This document shows, in pieces, positions 1-6,771 of a DNA stretch of 8,837 nt (positions are counted from its first letter, which is position 1; each line of letters begins with the position of its first letter). The notes beneath the pieces are model-generated. The model was not told the origin of the DNA and did no database searches. It saw only the letters and a list, made by a program, of their open reading frames with translations. The position numbers were made by a program, and so were the translations under genes. This DNA comes from Candidatus Nitrosopumilus sp. (GTDB taxonomy: Archaea; Thermoproteota; Nitrososphaeria; Nitrososphaerales; Nitrosopumilaceae): the NCBI GenBank assembly GCA_013002265.1, contig JABDKK010000207.1:1-8837 (forward strand), read 5' to 3'.

Positions 1-1
1 T

Positions 2-1120
2 CTGTATGGTGATACTAGTGTAGGTGGCTCTGGTTCCATAATCGTGGATGATAAAAAAATTGGAATTACCCGAATTCAGCTTGAGGAGGATCCTGGAAGG
101 TTAATCTATGAAGGAAGTTCATCTAAAAATCAGATTACTCTTGTTGATTACAATCGTGCAGGAACCCCACTGGTTGAAATCGTCACCGAGCCTGACTTTG
201 AGAATCCAAAACAAGTGAGAGACTTTCTAAACATTTTGTCTGATCTTCTTGAAAATCTTGGTGTGGCTGACCCCTCCTTAGAAGGCGCAATGAGGGCCGA
301 TGCCAACGTATCTATTGAAGGTGGAAAAAAAGTAGAAATTAAAAATATTAACTCATTTCATGATTTGGAAAAAGCTGTTCATTTTGAGATAACTCGACAA
401 GAGAGTTTGCATTCACGTGGAATTGAAATTATTCAAGAAACCAGACACTGGGATGACAAAAGAAAAATAACTATTTCTTCACGTTCTAAAGAAGAAGATC
501 TTGATTATCGTTATTTTCTAGAAGGTGATATACCATGGGTCAAAATTGATTCTGAAATATTAGAGAAATTAAAATCTGAAATGCCTGAAAGCATTAACTC
601 TAAAAAAGAACGTTATATTTCAAAATATGGAATCTCTTCTCAAGTTGCAGATGTGCTGTCTTCCGATAAATTTTACTCTGATTTGTTTGAGCAATCCCAT
701 AAGGATTCTAATGCCAAAGAGATTGCAAATATCATTACCACTGATCTTATGGGACTAGTTGACACACGTGAAAAACGCTTAGAATCAAAAATAACTCCTA
801 CTCATCTACTTGATTTGGCAGATGCGATTCAATCTGGGAAAATTTCCAGAAATTCTGCAAAAAATGCATTATATGAAATTGTAAAATCTGGGAAAAACTT
901 GGATACTGTAATATCTGAACTTGATCTTGGCAATGTATCTGATGAATCAGAACTAATCAAGATAATCAAACAAGTTATTTCTGAAGAATCACAAGCAGTA
1001 GAGCAAACAAAAACAAATCCTCAAACAATTAACTATTTGGTAGGTAAAGTAATGCAAAAAACCAAGGGCAAGGCAAATCCTGCACTCACTCTTAATTTAT
1101 TAAAAAACCAGATTGAATGA
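2..1120 (+). CDS. gatB: Asp-tRNA(Asn)/Glu-tRNA(Gln) amidotransferase subunit B, 3' part
   Basis: GatB is the tRNA-binding and kinase subunit of the cytoplasmic GatCAB complex. It activates Glu or Asp mischarged on tRNA(Gln) or tRNA(Asn) so that ammonia from GatA can amidate it. The reading frame is open from base 2, so the gene starts before the window; the GTG at 44 is internal. Family blocks are clear: KIGITRIQLEEDPG (about 59-100), VDYNRAGTPLVEIVTEPDF (about 146-202), EGAMRADANVSI (about 281-315), TRHWDDKRKIT and SKEEDLDYRYF (about 440-520). The C-terminal YqeY-like helical tail runs from roughly 690 to 1117 and ends with LVGKVMQKTKGKANP. In that tail the usual GKxKA turn before the LVG motif reads TNPQTI instead. 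The stop is TGA, 3 nt before the next gene, so the two are probably cotranscribed. Family assignment is firm; only the N-terminus is missing. Confidence 0.97.
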   Translation: MYGDTSVGGSGSIIVDDKKIGITRIQLEEDPGRLIYEGSSSKNQITLVDYNRAGTPLVEIVTEPDFENPKQVRDFLNILSDLLENLGVADPSLEGAMRADANVSIEGGKKVEIKNINSFHDLEKAVHFEITRQESLHSRGIEIIQETRHWDDKRKITISSRSKEEDLDYRYFLEGDIPWVKIDSEILEKLKSEMPESINSKKERYISKYGISSQVADVLSSDKFYSDLFEQSHKDSNAKEIANIITTDLMGLVDTREKRLESKITPTHLLDLADAIQSGKISRNSAKNALYEIVKSGKNLDTVISELDLGNVSDESELIKIIKQVISEESQAVEQTKTNPQTINYLVGKVMQKTKGKANPALTLNLLKNQIE

Positions 1121-1123
1121 TTA

Positions 1124-1387
1124 ATGGCAGAATTGTCTCTTGAAGATATAGAATTTATCAAGATTCTTGCAAATTCAGATGTTTCCGTACTAGAGGAAGG
1201 CATGAACAATGCAACAAATAATAGACTAGATTCCCAGATAGGGATGATTTTACGAGCATACTATAGGGAAAATACAATGAAAACTAGTACAGAATGGACA
1301 GATAAATTCAAAAAAGCAGGAATTAGCGAAGATGATGGAAAGGCAGCCATTGCATGTGCTAGACGGCTTGGAATAGATATTTCATGA
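1124..1387 (+). CDS. Small conserved-looking protein of unknown function, downstream of gatB
   Basis: I do not recognise this 87-residue protein. It is soluble, with no signal peptide, membrane segment or cysteine pair. It opens with an acidic helix (LSLEDIEFIKILAN), has a middle helix around MILRAYYREN, and ends with a small helical unit (GISEDDGKAAIACARRLGI). The ATG lies 3 nt after the gatB stop with no clear Shine-Dalgarno sequence, so translation may be coupled to gatB. Codon use and amino-acid composition match the neighbours, and no competing frame is better. The tight spacing suggests a role tied to the amidotransferase or to tRNA charging, but that is positional inference only. Confidence 0.8.
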   Translation: MAELSLEDIEFIKILANSDVSVLEEGMNNATNNRLDSQIGMILRAYYRENTMKTSTEWTDKFKKAGISEDDGKAAIACARRLGIDIS

Positions 1388-1396
1388 ATCAAAAAA

Positions 1397-1419
1397 TCTT
1401 TTTACGCTGAATGTTTTTC
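1397..1419 (+). promoter_or_regulatory. T-rich gap: possible gatB-operon terminator and/or promoter of the synthetase
   Basis: The 44-bp gap before the acyl-CoA synthetase holds two T5 runs (1399-1403 and 1414-1418). Oligo-T tracts act as archaeal terminators. The first also forms a TATA-like CTTTTTACG centred about 29 bp before the TTG start at 1432. I cannot tell which role applies, or whether both do. Confidence 0.3.
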
Positions 1420-1431
1420 TTAGAATAGACC

Positions 1432-3354
1432 TTGTCTAATTTTGTATTTATTCCAACTAAAAAACAATTTCATAAATCCAATATTTTTAAATTCATGAAA
1501 ACACATAACGTAGCATCACTAGAAGAACTATCAAATAAAGCTAAAAATGATTTAGAATGGTTTTGGCAATCAGTAGATAAAGATATAGGTATTGTTTGGG
1601 ATAATCCTTATACAAAAATTCTAGATGCTTCAAATGGAATTGCTTGGTCAAAATGGTTTGTTGATGGCAAAACCAGCATTTACAAATCATCTGTTGAAAA
1701 ATTTGCAAAATCAAATCCTGAAAAAATTGCTTATTTGTTTGAATCAGAAGATGGGAAAAATTCATCCATTACATATTCCGAACTAGATCGTAAAGTTTCA
1801 AAGCTTGCAAACGGGTTAAAATCACTTGGTGTTAAAAAGGGCGATGTAGTTGCAATTTATTTACCCATGATTGAGGAGGCAATCCTGGCAATTCTAGCAT
1901 CTGCAAAAATTGGTGCTATTCAAACTGTAATTTTTTCTGGATATAGCTCTGATTCGCTTCATATAAGATTGGCAGATTGTAAAGCCAAAGTTCTTTTTGT
2001 TTCTGATGGCTTTACAAGAAAAGGTAAACTTATTTCTCAAAAAGAAAATACGATGGATGCCACAAAAAAAACATTAGTTGAGAAAATAGTTGTTGTACGC
2101 TACAAAGGAGTTGATCATTACAATGATGATAAAAAAATATTTTTTTATGATGATTTGATATCTTCTCAAAATGATTCTTGTCCAACTGAGATAATGGATT
2201 CGGAAGATCCTTTGTTTATTTTGTATACTTCAGGCACAACAGGCAAACCTAAAGGAGTAATTCATACCCATGGTGGTTTTTCAGTTTTTGCAGGACACCA
2301 ATCTGCATATCTCATTGATACAAAATTTGATGATATATTATTTTGGCCTGCCGATATTGGTTGGATTACAGGATTGGTTTGGAATGTATATGGTTTATTG
2401 ATTATGGGTGCAAGTGCTGTACTTTACGACGGTGCTCTTGATTATCCAGATTCTGAAAGAATCTGGAAGATACTTTCAGAATATAAAGCAACAATTTTTG
2501 GAATTTCACCAACAGCAGTTAGAATGTTTAAGAAAAATAATGCTGAGCCTTTAAAAACTTACAATTTAGATAAAATAAAAAATATTCCAACAACTGGTGA
2601 GCCTCTTGATGAAGATTCTTGGTGGTGGTTATTTGAAAAAGTTGGTAATAAAAAAATTCCAATTATGAATTTATCAGGTGGAACCGAGATTGGTGGTGCA
2701 ATGTTATCTGTATTTCCTGGAATGAAATTAAAACCATCTACTGTGGGAATACCTGTGCCTGGAATGAATCTAGATGTTGTAAAGGAAGATGGAAAATCAA
2801 TTAAAAACAAAAATGGTTATTTGGTGATTCGTTCTCCCTGGCCTGCAATGACTAGAGGGTTATTAAATGACAATGAAAGATATTTTGAAACATATTGGTC
2901 AAGATTTGAAAATATTTGGTTTCATGGAGATTATGTCAACGTTGATGATGATGGTTTATGGTATATGCGTGGAAGAACAGATGACGTAATTAATGTATCA
3001 GGGCATAGACTTAGCACCGCTGAAATAGAACACACAGTAATTTCTCATCCAAAAATAACCGATGCAGCTTCAATTGCCATTCCTGACGAAATCTCTGGAG
3101 AGGCAATTGTGGTGTTTTTTGTCTCTTGTGATTCACAAATCAATTTAGAGTCTGAAATATCTCAATACATTACTGCAAAGATTGGAAAGCTTGCCAAACC
3201 TAAATTTATTTTTAGGTTATCTGACCTGCCAAAAACTAGAACTGGAAAAATAATGAGGCGCGTTTTAAAATCTAAATTATTGGGTAATGAGTTAGGGGAT
3301 CTTTCATCTCTTGAAAATCCTATAGTATTAGACGAAATTACCCCAATTCTGTAA
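1432..3354 (+). CDS. AMP-forming acyl-CoA synthetase (acetyl-CoA synthetase family, enlarged acyl pocket)
   Basis: This 640-aa enzyme activates a carboxylic acid with ATP to an acyl-adenylate and transfers it to CoA. It has the acetyl-CoA synthetase N-terminal cap (about residues 8-70), then the adenylate-forming core: P-loop YTSGTTGKPKG at 265-275, GEP at about 391, SGGTEIGG at 415-422, HGDY at about 500, GRTDDVINVSGHRLS, and the C-terminal catalytic Lys606 in TRTGKIMRR. Acetate-specific enzymes have WWQTETGG at the 415-422 position; here the pocket-closing Trp is Gly416, which in this family allows longer acyl groups. Candidates are acetoacetate, 4-hydroxybutyrate, 3-hydroxypropionate or another C3-C4 acid; the true substrate is open. 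The start is TTG: an in-frame TAG sits at 1426-1428, and the segment before the first ATG (1495) matches the family's N-terminal cap (PTKKQFHKSNIFKFMK). So the TTG start is preferred over ATG 1495. Confidence 0.93.
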   Translation: MSNFVFIPTKKQFHKSNIFKFMKTHNVASLEELSNKAKNDLEWFWQSVDKDIGIVWDNPYTKILDASNGIAWSKWFVDGKTSIYKSSVEKFAKSNPEKIAYLFESEDGKNSSITYSELDRKVSKLANGLKSLGVKKGDVVAIYLPMIEEAILAILASAKIGAIQTVIFSGYSSDSLHIRLADCKAKVLFVSDGFTRKGKLISQKENTMDATKKTLVEKIVVVRYKGVDHYNDDKKIFFYDDLISSQNDSCPTEIMDSEDPLFILYTSGTTGKPKGVIHTHGGFSVFAGHQSAYLIDTKFDDILFWPADIGWITGLVWNVYGLLIMGASAVLYDGALDYPDSERIWKILSEYKATIFGISPTAVRMFKKNNAEPLKTYNLDKIKNIPTTGEPLDEDSWWWLFEKVGNKKIPIMNLSGGTEIGGAMLSVFPGMKLKPSTVGIPVPGMNLDVVKEDGKSIKNKNGYLVIRSPWPAMTRGLLNDNERYFETYWSRFENIWFHGDYVNVDDDGLWYMRGRTDDVINVSGHRLSTAEIEHTVISHPKITDAASIAIPDEISGEAIVVFFVSCDSQINLESEISQYITAKIGKLAKPKFIFRLSDLPKTRTGKIMRRVLKSKLLGNELGDLSSLENPIVLDEITPIL

Positions 3355-3388
3355 TCTGATCTAATTTTCAACATAATTTCATTCTAAC

Positions 3389-3398
3389 CTTTATATCC
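3389..3398 (+). promoter_or_regulatory. TATA box of the aminotransferase gene
   Basis: CTTTATATCC is centred about 32 bp before the ATG at 3425, in the 70-bp gap after the synthetase stop. Archaeal transcription would start about 26 bp downstream, giving a leader of only a few bases. This marks the aminotransferase as a separate transcription unit. Confidence 0.55.
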
Positions 3399-3424
3399 AA
3401 ATCTAACTTTAATGAGATTTATCA

Positions 3425-4783
3425 ATGAAATTTGTTGTTGACCAACAGGTCGAAGACATTGAGATGCCTGAGAATCTCAAACTAAATACATTCTTACAAG
3501 AATTTCATTCTAACTGCCCTCATCCTGAATGCAGTTTTGGATTCTATGGATTTGCTTTTGGCCAGTCTCCATTTCCAGTACCAAAAATTATCCAAGAAGC
3601 ACTCATAAAAAATGCTGACAAAGGAGCATATGCGGCAGTTCCAGGAATCCCTGAATTAAGAAATGCAATATCAAAATATAACAAGCATTATTTTGGAATG
3701 GATATAGATCCAAAGAGAATCTATGTCGGTCCTGGAACAAAAGAACTTATCTTTAATCTCTTGGAAATTTTACATGGAACAGTTATTCTTCCTACACCAG
3801 CGTGGCTTGGGTACTTGCCACAAATTAGATTTTTGAAAAAAAATTATCACATGTTATCAACTCGTTCAAATAAAAAAATATCTCCAAATGATCTTAGAAA
3901 ACTTGCACTTAGATTACAAGATAGACAAAAAATACTAATTTTGAACAATCCAAATAACCCTACAGGGTTATTATATGATCAATTAGAATTAGAAGAGATT
4001 GCAGATGTTTGCAGAGAACAAAACATTACCGTAATTTCTGATGAAATTTACGCATTAACGACATATAATTTTTCAAAATTTGTTAGTATGGGGAAAATCT
4101 ATCCTGAAGGAACCTTTGTCACCAACGGATTATCTAAGTCTCATGCTGCAGGTGGTTATAGATTGGGATATGTGGTTTTTCCACAACATGCAGTTGATCT
4201 AAAGATACAGTTTAAAAAAATTCTTGCAACCGAATACACTGCAGTATCCACACCAATACAGCATGCTGCAGTTGCGGGATTTGAAATTAGCAAAGATATT
4301 GATGAGTATTTTCAGGTTACACGAAATATCCATCAAATTATGGGAGAGTACACATATCATGCATTAACTGACATTGAAGGTGTAAAAATCATAAAACCGG
4401 ATGCAACATTTTATCTTTTAGCTGATTTTAATGCCTTTTCGTCAGATTTACAAAATGTAAAGATCAGTACCTCTCAAAAATTATCGGAGTCTTTAATCGT
4501 TCATCCCTACCACACTGCAATTGTTGGTGGTGATAGTTTGGTTTTAGAACGAACTGATTTTAGCGCAAGAATTGCATATGTTGATTATGATGGAGCTAAA
4601 GTATACAAAAATTATCTTGATAATAAACCAAAATCATTATCCGATAGAGAAGAGTTTGTAAGAACTAACGCACCAAAAGTGGTCTCAGGAGTTGAAATGA
4701 TTCGCAAGTTTTTTGATGATGTAAAAAAGAAATCTATTGCCGAAACTACATCCCAAAAAAAATCATTGACTAGTACAATCTAG
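3425..4783 (+). CDS. PLP-dependent aminotransferase, class I/II (fold type I)
   Basis: This is a 452-aa cytoplasmic transaminase of the aspartate aminotransferase fold. Visible features are the substrate-loop segment GAYAAVPGIPELRNAI, NNPNNPTG at 174-181 (Asn178 near the PLP ring), SDEIY at 205-209 (Asp206 pairs with the pyridine nitrogen, Tyr209 with the PLP oxygen), the Schiff-base Lys238 in GLSKSHAAGGYRLGY, phosphate-contacting Arg246 and probable carboxylate-binding Arg382 in SARIAY. The donor/acceptor pair cannot be read from sequence; aspartate, alanine or aromatic substrates are all possible. It is longer than many class I enzymes: about 40 residues precede the core, including NCPHPEC with two cysteines, and a lysine-rich tail of about 40 residues follows it. 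It ends convergently with a minus-strand gene, the stops overlapping at CTAG (4780-4783). Confidence 0.92.
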   Translation: MKFVVDQQVEDIEMPENLKLNTFLQEFHSNCPHPECSFGFYGFAFGQSPFPVPKIIQEALIKNADKGAYAAVPGIPELRNAISKYNKHYFGMDIDPKRIYVGPGTKELIFNLLEILHGTVILPTPAWLGYLPQIRFLKKNYHMLSTRSNKKISPNDLRKLALRLQDRQKILILNNPNNPTGLLYDQLELEEIADVCREQNITVISDEIYALTTYNFSKFVSMGKIYPEGTFVTNGLSKSHAAGGYRLGYVVFPQHAVDLKIQFKKILATEYTAVSTPIQHAAVAGFEISKDIDEYFQVTRNIHQIMGEYTYHALTDIEGVKIIKPDATFYLLADFNAFSSDLQNVKISTSQKLSESLIVHPYHTAIVGGDSLVLERTDFSARIAYVDYDGAKVYKNYLDNKPKSLSDREEFVRTNAPKVVSGVEMIRKFFDDVKKKSIAETTSQKKSLTSTI

Positions 4784-5004
4784 TCTAGTTTTGATTTTAA
4801 TTTATCAAATTCATCTAAAGTGATCTCTCCTTTTACCAATCGCATTTGAAGAATTTCTTTAGGGTTTGAACCAATAATTGACAAAATCAATTTTTTCTTA
4901 TATTTGAAATAAATCATCTTAGACATACTAGAAAAGAAAACGCCATGGAGAGAACAATTCAGATTGCAAAAATGTGTGGAATAAAACACAATAAAAGAAT
5001 CCAT
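4780..5004 (-). CDS. SHOCT-domain mini-protein (start uncertain)
   Basis: The last 30 residues (NPKEILQMRLVKGEITLDEF and the following KLKSKLD) match the short C-terminal SHOCT pattern: a helix, a turn with G-x-I-T-x-x-E-F, and a lysine-rich helix. SHOCT units usually sit at the end of other proteins and are thought to mediate oligomerisation. Here the unit is almost alone. The ATG at 5004 gives 74 aa, but the first 26 residues look unlike a conserved protein; ATG 4926 gives a 48-aa form starting MSKMIYFKYKKK. No TATA box is evident for either start. The gene follows the cyclodeaminase on the same strand, so read-through from that gene is plausible. If the cyclodeaminase extends to 5009 by frame change, the gap to ATG 5004 is only 4 nt. 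It could also be the remnant of a larger SHOCT protein. Confidence 0.5.
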   Translation of the reverse strand: MDSFIVFYSTHFCNLNCSLHGVFFSSMSKMIYFKYKKKLILSIIGSNPKEILQMRLVKGEITLDEFDKLKSKLD

Positions 5005-5008
5005 CCAA

Positions 5009-5073
5009 TTAATCTAGATTCAGACGAATTGCATCTGCCGCAGCCAAGACTGATGCCGTGATTATTTTTTTTT
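5009..5073 (-). other. Possible frameshifted C-terminal extension of the cyclodeaminase
   Basis: On the minus strand the cyclodeaminase frame reads AGG, nine A, then TAA. If one A is read twice, or one A is missing from this sequence, translation continues as IITASVLAAADAIRLNLD and stops at 5009-5011. That stretch is an alanine-rich helix. The 54 nt from ATC to the stop contain 25 G or C, about 46%, well above the AT-rich gaps elsewhere in the window. Explanations are ribosomal or transcriptional slippage at A9, a recent one-base deletion, a base-calling error in a homopolymer, or chance. Confidence 0.45.
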
Positions 5074-6285
5074 CCTAATCTGCTGAACCACCATTGGCAA
5101 AAATGCCCCAACATCAGAGACAATTCCGAGTGCCTGCCAGGTTCCCCTGTCCATCAATTTTGTAACAGTTGGCTGATTAATATCAACGACAATTACTTTG
5201 ACATTTGCAGGTAACATATTTCCTGTAGCTATGGAGTGAAGCATTGTGGAAATCATTATCACCATGCTTGCATCTTTGAGAACTTTTTTGTATTCTCTTT
5301 GAGCCTCTGCAACATCTGTAATTACATCAGGTAAAGGCCCATCATCTCTGATAGAGCCCGCTAACACAAATGGGACATTATTTTTCACACATTCATACAT
5401 TATTCCTTTGGTAAGTTTTTTTGTTTTTACCATATTTGCAATAGAGCCGGCTTTGAAAACGGAATTGATAGCATCCATATGGTTTCTATGCCCATGATAT
5501 GCAAGTGTTGCATCATGAACATTCATTCCAAGTGAGGTTCCAAGTGTTGCATATTCAATATCATGCACTGCAAGTGCATTGCCGGCTAAAACTCCGTCAA
5601 TGAATCCTGATCTGATGAGTTCTGCAATCGCCTCATCTGCACCTGTATGGACTATGGCAGGACCACCCACAATTACAATTTTCCCCCCTCTCTTTTTCGT
5701 ATTAAAGATGTCATCTGCTACTTTTTTTGCAATATGCTGGGTTGGTCTTTCACTAGAGCTAGAGCTTCCCATAAATTCAAAGACATTGACCCCCTCTCTT
5801 GGACGCTCTGGTGGTGTGATCTTTATTCCTTCATCTCCAACTATTATCATGTCCCCTTTTTTTACATCTCTAAATGGGACACAAAAGGCACGATTTTCTT
5901 TAACTACAATACATTTGTCCATCATCATATTTTCTACCTGAATCCAACTATTTTTGTGAAAAACTTGTGTGTGGTTATTTGTTGTACTGTAAAAATCATC
6001 AGGCATTACAAAATTTTTTGGTGATTTTTTTAGCCTAATTTGTTTTTGAACTTTGGATGTTGCCCCCTCTCTAAAAATTGTCTCTAAAATCTCATCTAGA
6101 TGTTTTTGATTTTTCCCCTTAACCAGTAATCTAGCATACGATTGATCTTTTTTTCTTTTACCAATGTTGATTTCTTGTACTTGAAATTCTCCCTTGAGAT
6201 CCATGATTTTATCAAATATCTTAGTTAGAATTGATGAGTCAATAAGATGACCGCTAACCTCTACCTCTTCGGAAAATTTACTCAT
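5062..6285 (-). CDS. Archaeal LOR/SDH-type ornithine cyclodeaminase
   Basis: This 407-aa protein belongs to the archaeal LOR/SDH conserved-region family (TIGR00300-like), also found as the C-terminal half of cyanobacterial AgrE/ArgZ. Characterised relatives convert ornithine to proline and ammonia with NAD. That gives archaea a proline route without glutamate kinase. The N-terminal LOR/SDH domain spans about residues 1-100 (EVEVSGHLIDSSIL, YARLLVKG); a middle beta-rich part has NRAFCVPFRDVKKGDMIIVG; the C-terminal Rossmann-like domain has KIVIVGGPAIVHTGADEAI (202-220), GVLAGNALAVHDIEYATLG, LAYHGHRNHMDAI, LAGSIRDDGPLPD and KVIVVDINQPTV (363-374). ATG 6285 is the natural start (MSKFSEEVEVSG). 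The frame ends ...QQIRKKK-stop in a nine-A run (5065-5073); the -1 frame stays open for 18 codons to TAA at 5009-5011 with coding-like composition, so the true product may be 425 aa. Family is firm; the ornithine activity is inferred. Confidence 0.88.
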   Translation of the reverse strand: MSKFSEEVEVSGHLIDSSILTKIFDKIMDLKGEFQVQEINIGKRKKDQSYARLLVKGKNQKHLDEILETIFREGATSKVQKQIRLKKSPKNFVMPDDFYSTTNNHTQVFHKNSWIQVENMMMDKCIVVKENRAFCVPFRDVKKGDMIIVGDEGIKITPPERPREGVNVFEFMGSSSSSERPTQHIAKKVADDIFNTKKRGGKIVIVGGPAIVHTGADEAIAELIRSGFIDGVLAGNALAVHDIEYATLGTSLGMNVHDATLAYHGHRNHMDAINSVFKAGSIANMVKTKKLTKGIMYECVKNNVPFVLAGSIRDDGPLPDVITDVAEAQREYKKVLKDASMVIMISTMLHSIATGNMLPANVKVIVVDINQPTVTKLMDRGTWQALGIVSDVGAFLPMVVQQIRKKK

Positions 6286-6311
6286 TTTATCATCTCTACA
6301 CCATGATAACT

Positions 6312-6320
6312 AAAGTATTA
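6312..6320 (-). promoter_or_regulatory. Possible TATA box of the cyclodeaminase gene
   Basis: On the minus strand TAATACTTT is centred about 30 bp before the ATG at 6285, in the 58-bp gap after the upstream small gene. It fits a near-leaderless archaeal promoter, but the match is only moderate, and read-through from the upstream gene is also possible. Confidence 0.35.
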
Positions 6321-6343
6321 CGTTTGATTTTATGGCTAAATTG

Positions 6344-6691
6344 CTATACTGGAAGAATGACCTTACCTTCAAATTTAGGAATGTTGTCTTTGATGAATTC
6401 TTTTTCCAAGATTTCTTTTTGTTGCTTTGTCACTCCTTGAACTATTGTCTTTGATGCCCCATTTTTATCTACTAATGCCAATATGTATCCACTGTTATCA
6501 GTCAAGACAAATCCTGCTGATTCATCTACAAATGCGTAAAGATTTTCTTCTCCTACTGGCTCCCAAACATTGGATTTTGTATCAGTTAATGCAAGTGCAG
6601 GCATTGCTTTATCGTCAGTCAGTTTGTTAAGATATGCTCTTGCTTCTGCAACTCGTTTTTGACCCAATTTTAATGCCTGAAAATATTGCAT
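6344..6691 (-). CDS. Hypothetical 115-aa soluble protein
   Basis: I do not recognise this protein. The ATG at 6691 gives 115 residues starting MQYFQALKLGQKRVAEARAY. A longer in-frame start at 6709 would be TTG and is unlikely, because a TATA box lies about 25 bp before 6691. It begins with a helix (about 1-22), has a central beta-rich half with repeated short strands (ALALTD, YAFVDES, AGFVLTDNSGYILALVD), and ends with a lysine/glutamate helix and KVILPV. There is no membrane segment, signal peptide, cysteine or evident catalytic motif. It lies upstream of the cyclodeaminase on the same strand and is divergent from the 99-aa gene. Composition matches the neighbours, so it is very likely a real gene of the core genome. 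Confidence 0.78.
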   Translation of the reverse strand: MQYFQALKLGQKRVAEARAYLNKLTDDKAMPALALTDTKSNVWEPVGEENLYAFVDESAGFVLTDNSGYILALVDKNGASKTIVQGVTKQQKEILEKEFIKDNIPKFEGKVILPV

Positions 6692-6711
6692 GATTCCCAG
6701 ATAAATCAATT

Positions 6712-6721
6712 CTTATAAAAA
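6712..6721 (-). promoter_or_regulatory. TATA box of the 115-aa gene
   Basis: On the minus strand TTTTTATAAG is centred about 25 bp before the ATG at 6691. This is the spacing expected when transcription starts at or next to the start codon (leaderless mRNA), and it decides the start in favour of ATG 6691. Confidence 0.55.
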
Positions 6722-6742
6722 CAATCTCTCTGTACAAAAGAT

Positions 6743-6750
6743 AATTATAG
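6743..6750 (+). promoter_or_regulatory. TATA box of the 99-aa gene
   Basis: AATTATAG is centred about 25 bp before the GTG at 6772, consistent with leaderless initiation at that GTG rather than at the later ATG (6820). It lies about 30 bp from the oppositely directed TATA box at 6712-6721. Confidence 0.5.
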
Positions 6751-6771
6751 AAAATTATACACAATAAATCT

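Noticed and set aside
1541..1765. Minus-strand open frame inside the acyl-CoA synthetase gene
   Set aside because: It is antisense to the conserved N-terminal cap region and its composition is that of a shadow frame; the same holds for those at 2559-2810 and 3162-3374.
5503..5551. Repeated AAGTGTTGCAT sequence, two copies 38 bp apart
   Set aside because: Both copies encode the same short ATL motif within the cyclodeaminase (YATLG and DATLA); a protein-level coincidence rather than a DNA repeat element.
5566..5580. Palindrome-like TGCACTGCAAGTGCA as an operator or recombination site
   Set aside because: It lies inside conserved coding sequence (LAVHD region) far from any promoter and occurs once.
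5579..6024. Two long plus-strand open frames opposite the cyclodeaminase
   Set aside because: They lie wholly antisense to a clear family gene, overlap each other, and translate to low-complexity text with no motif.
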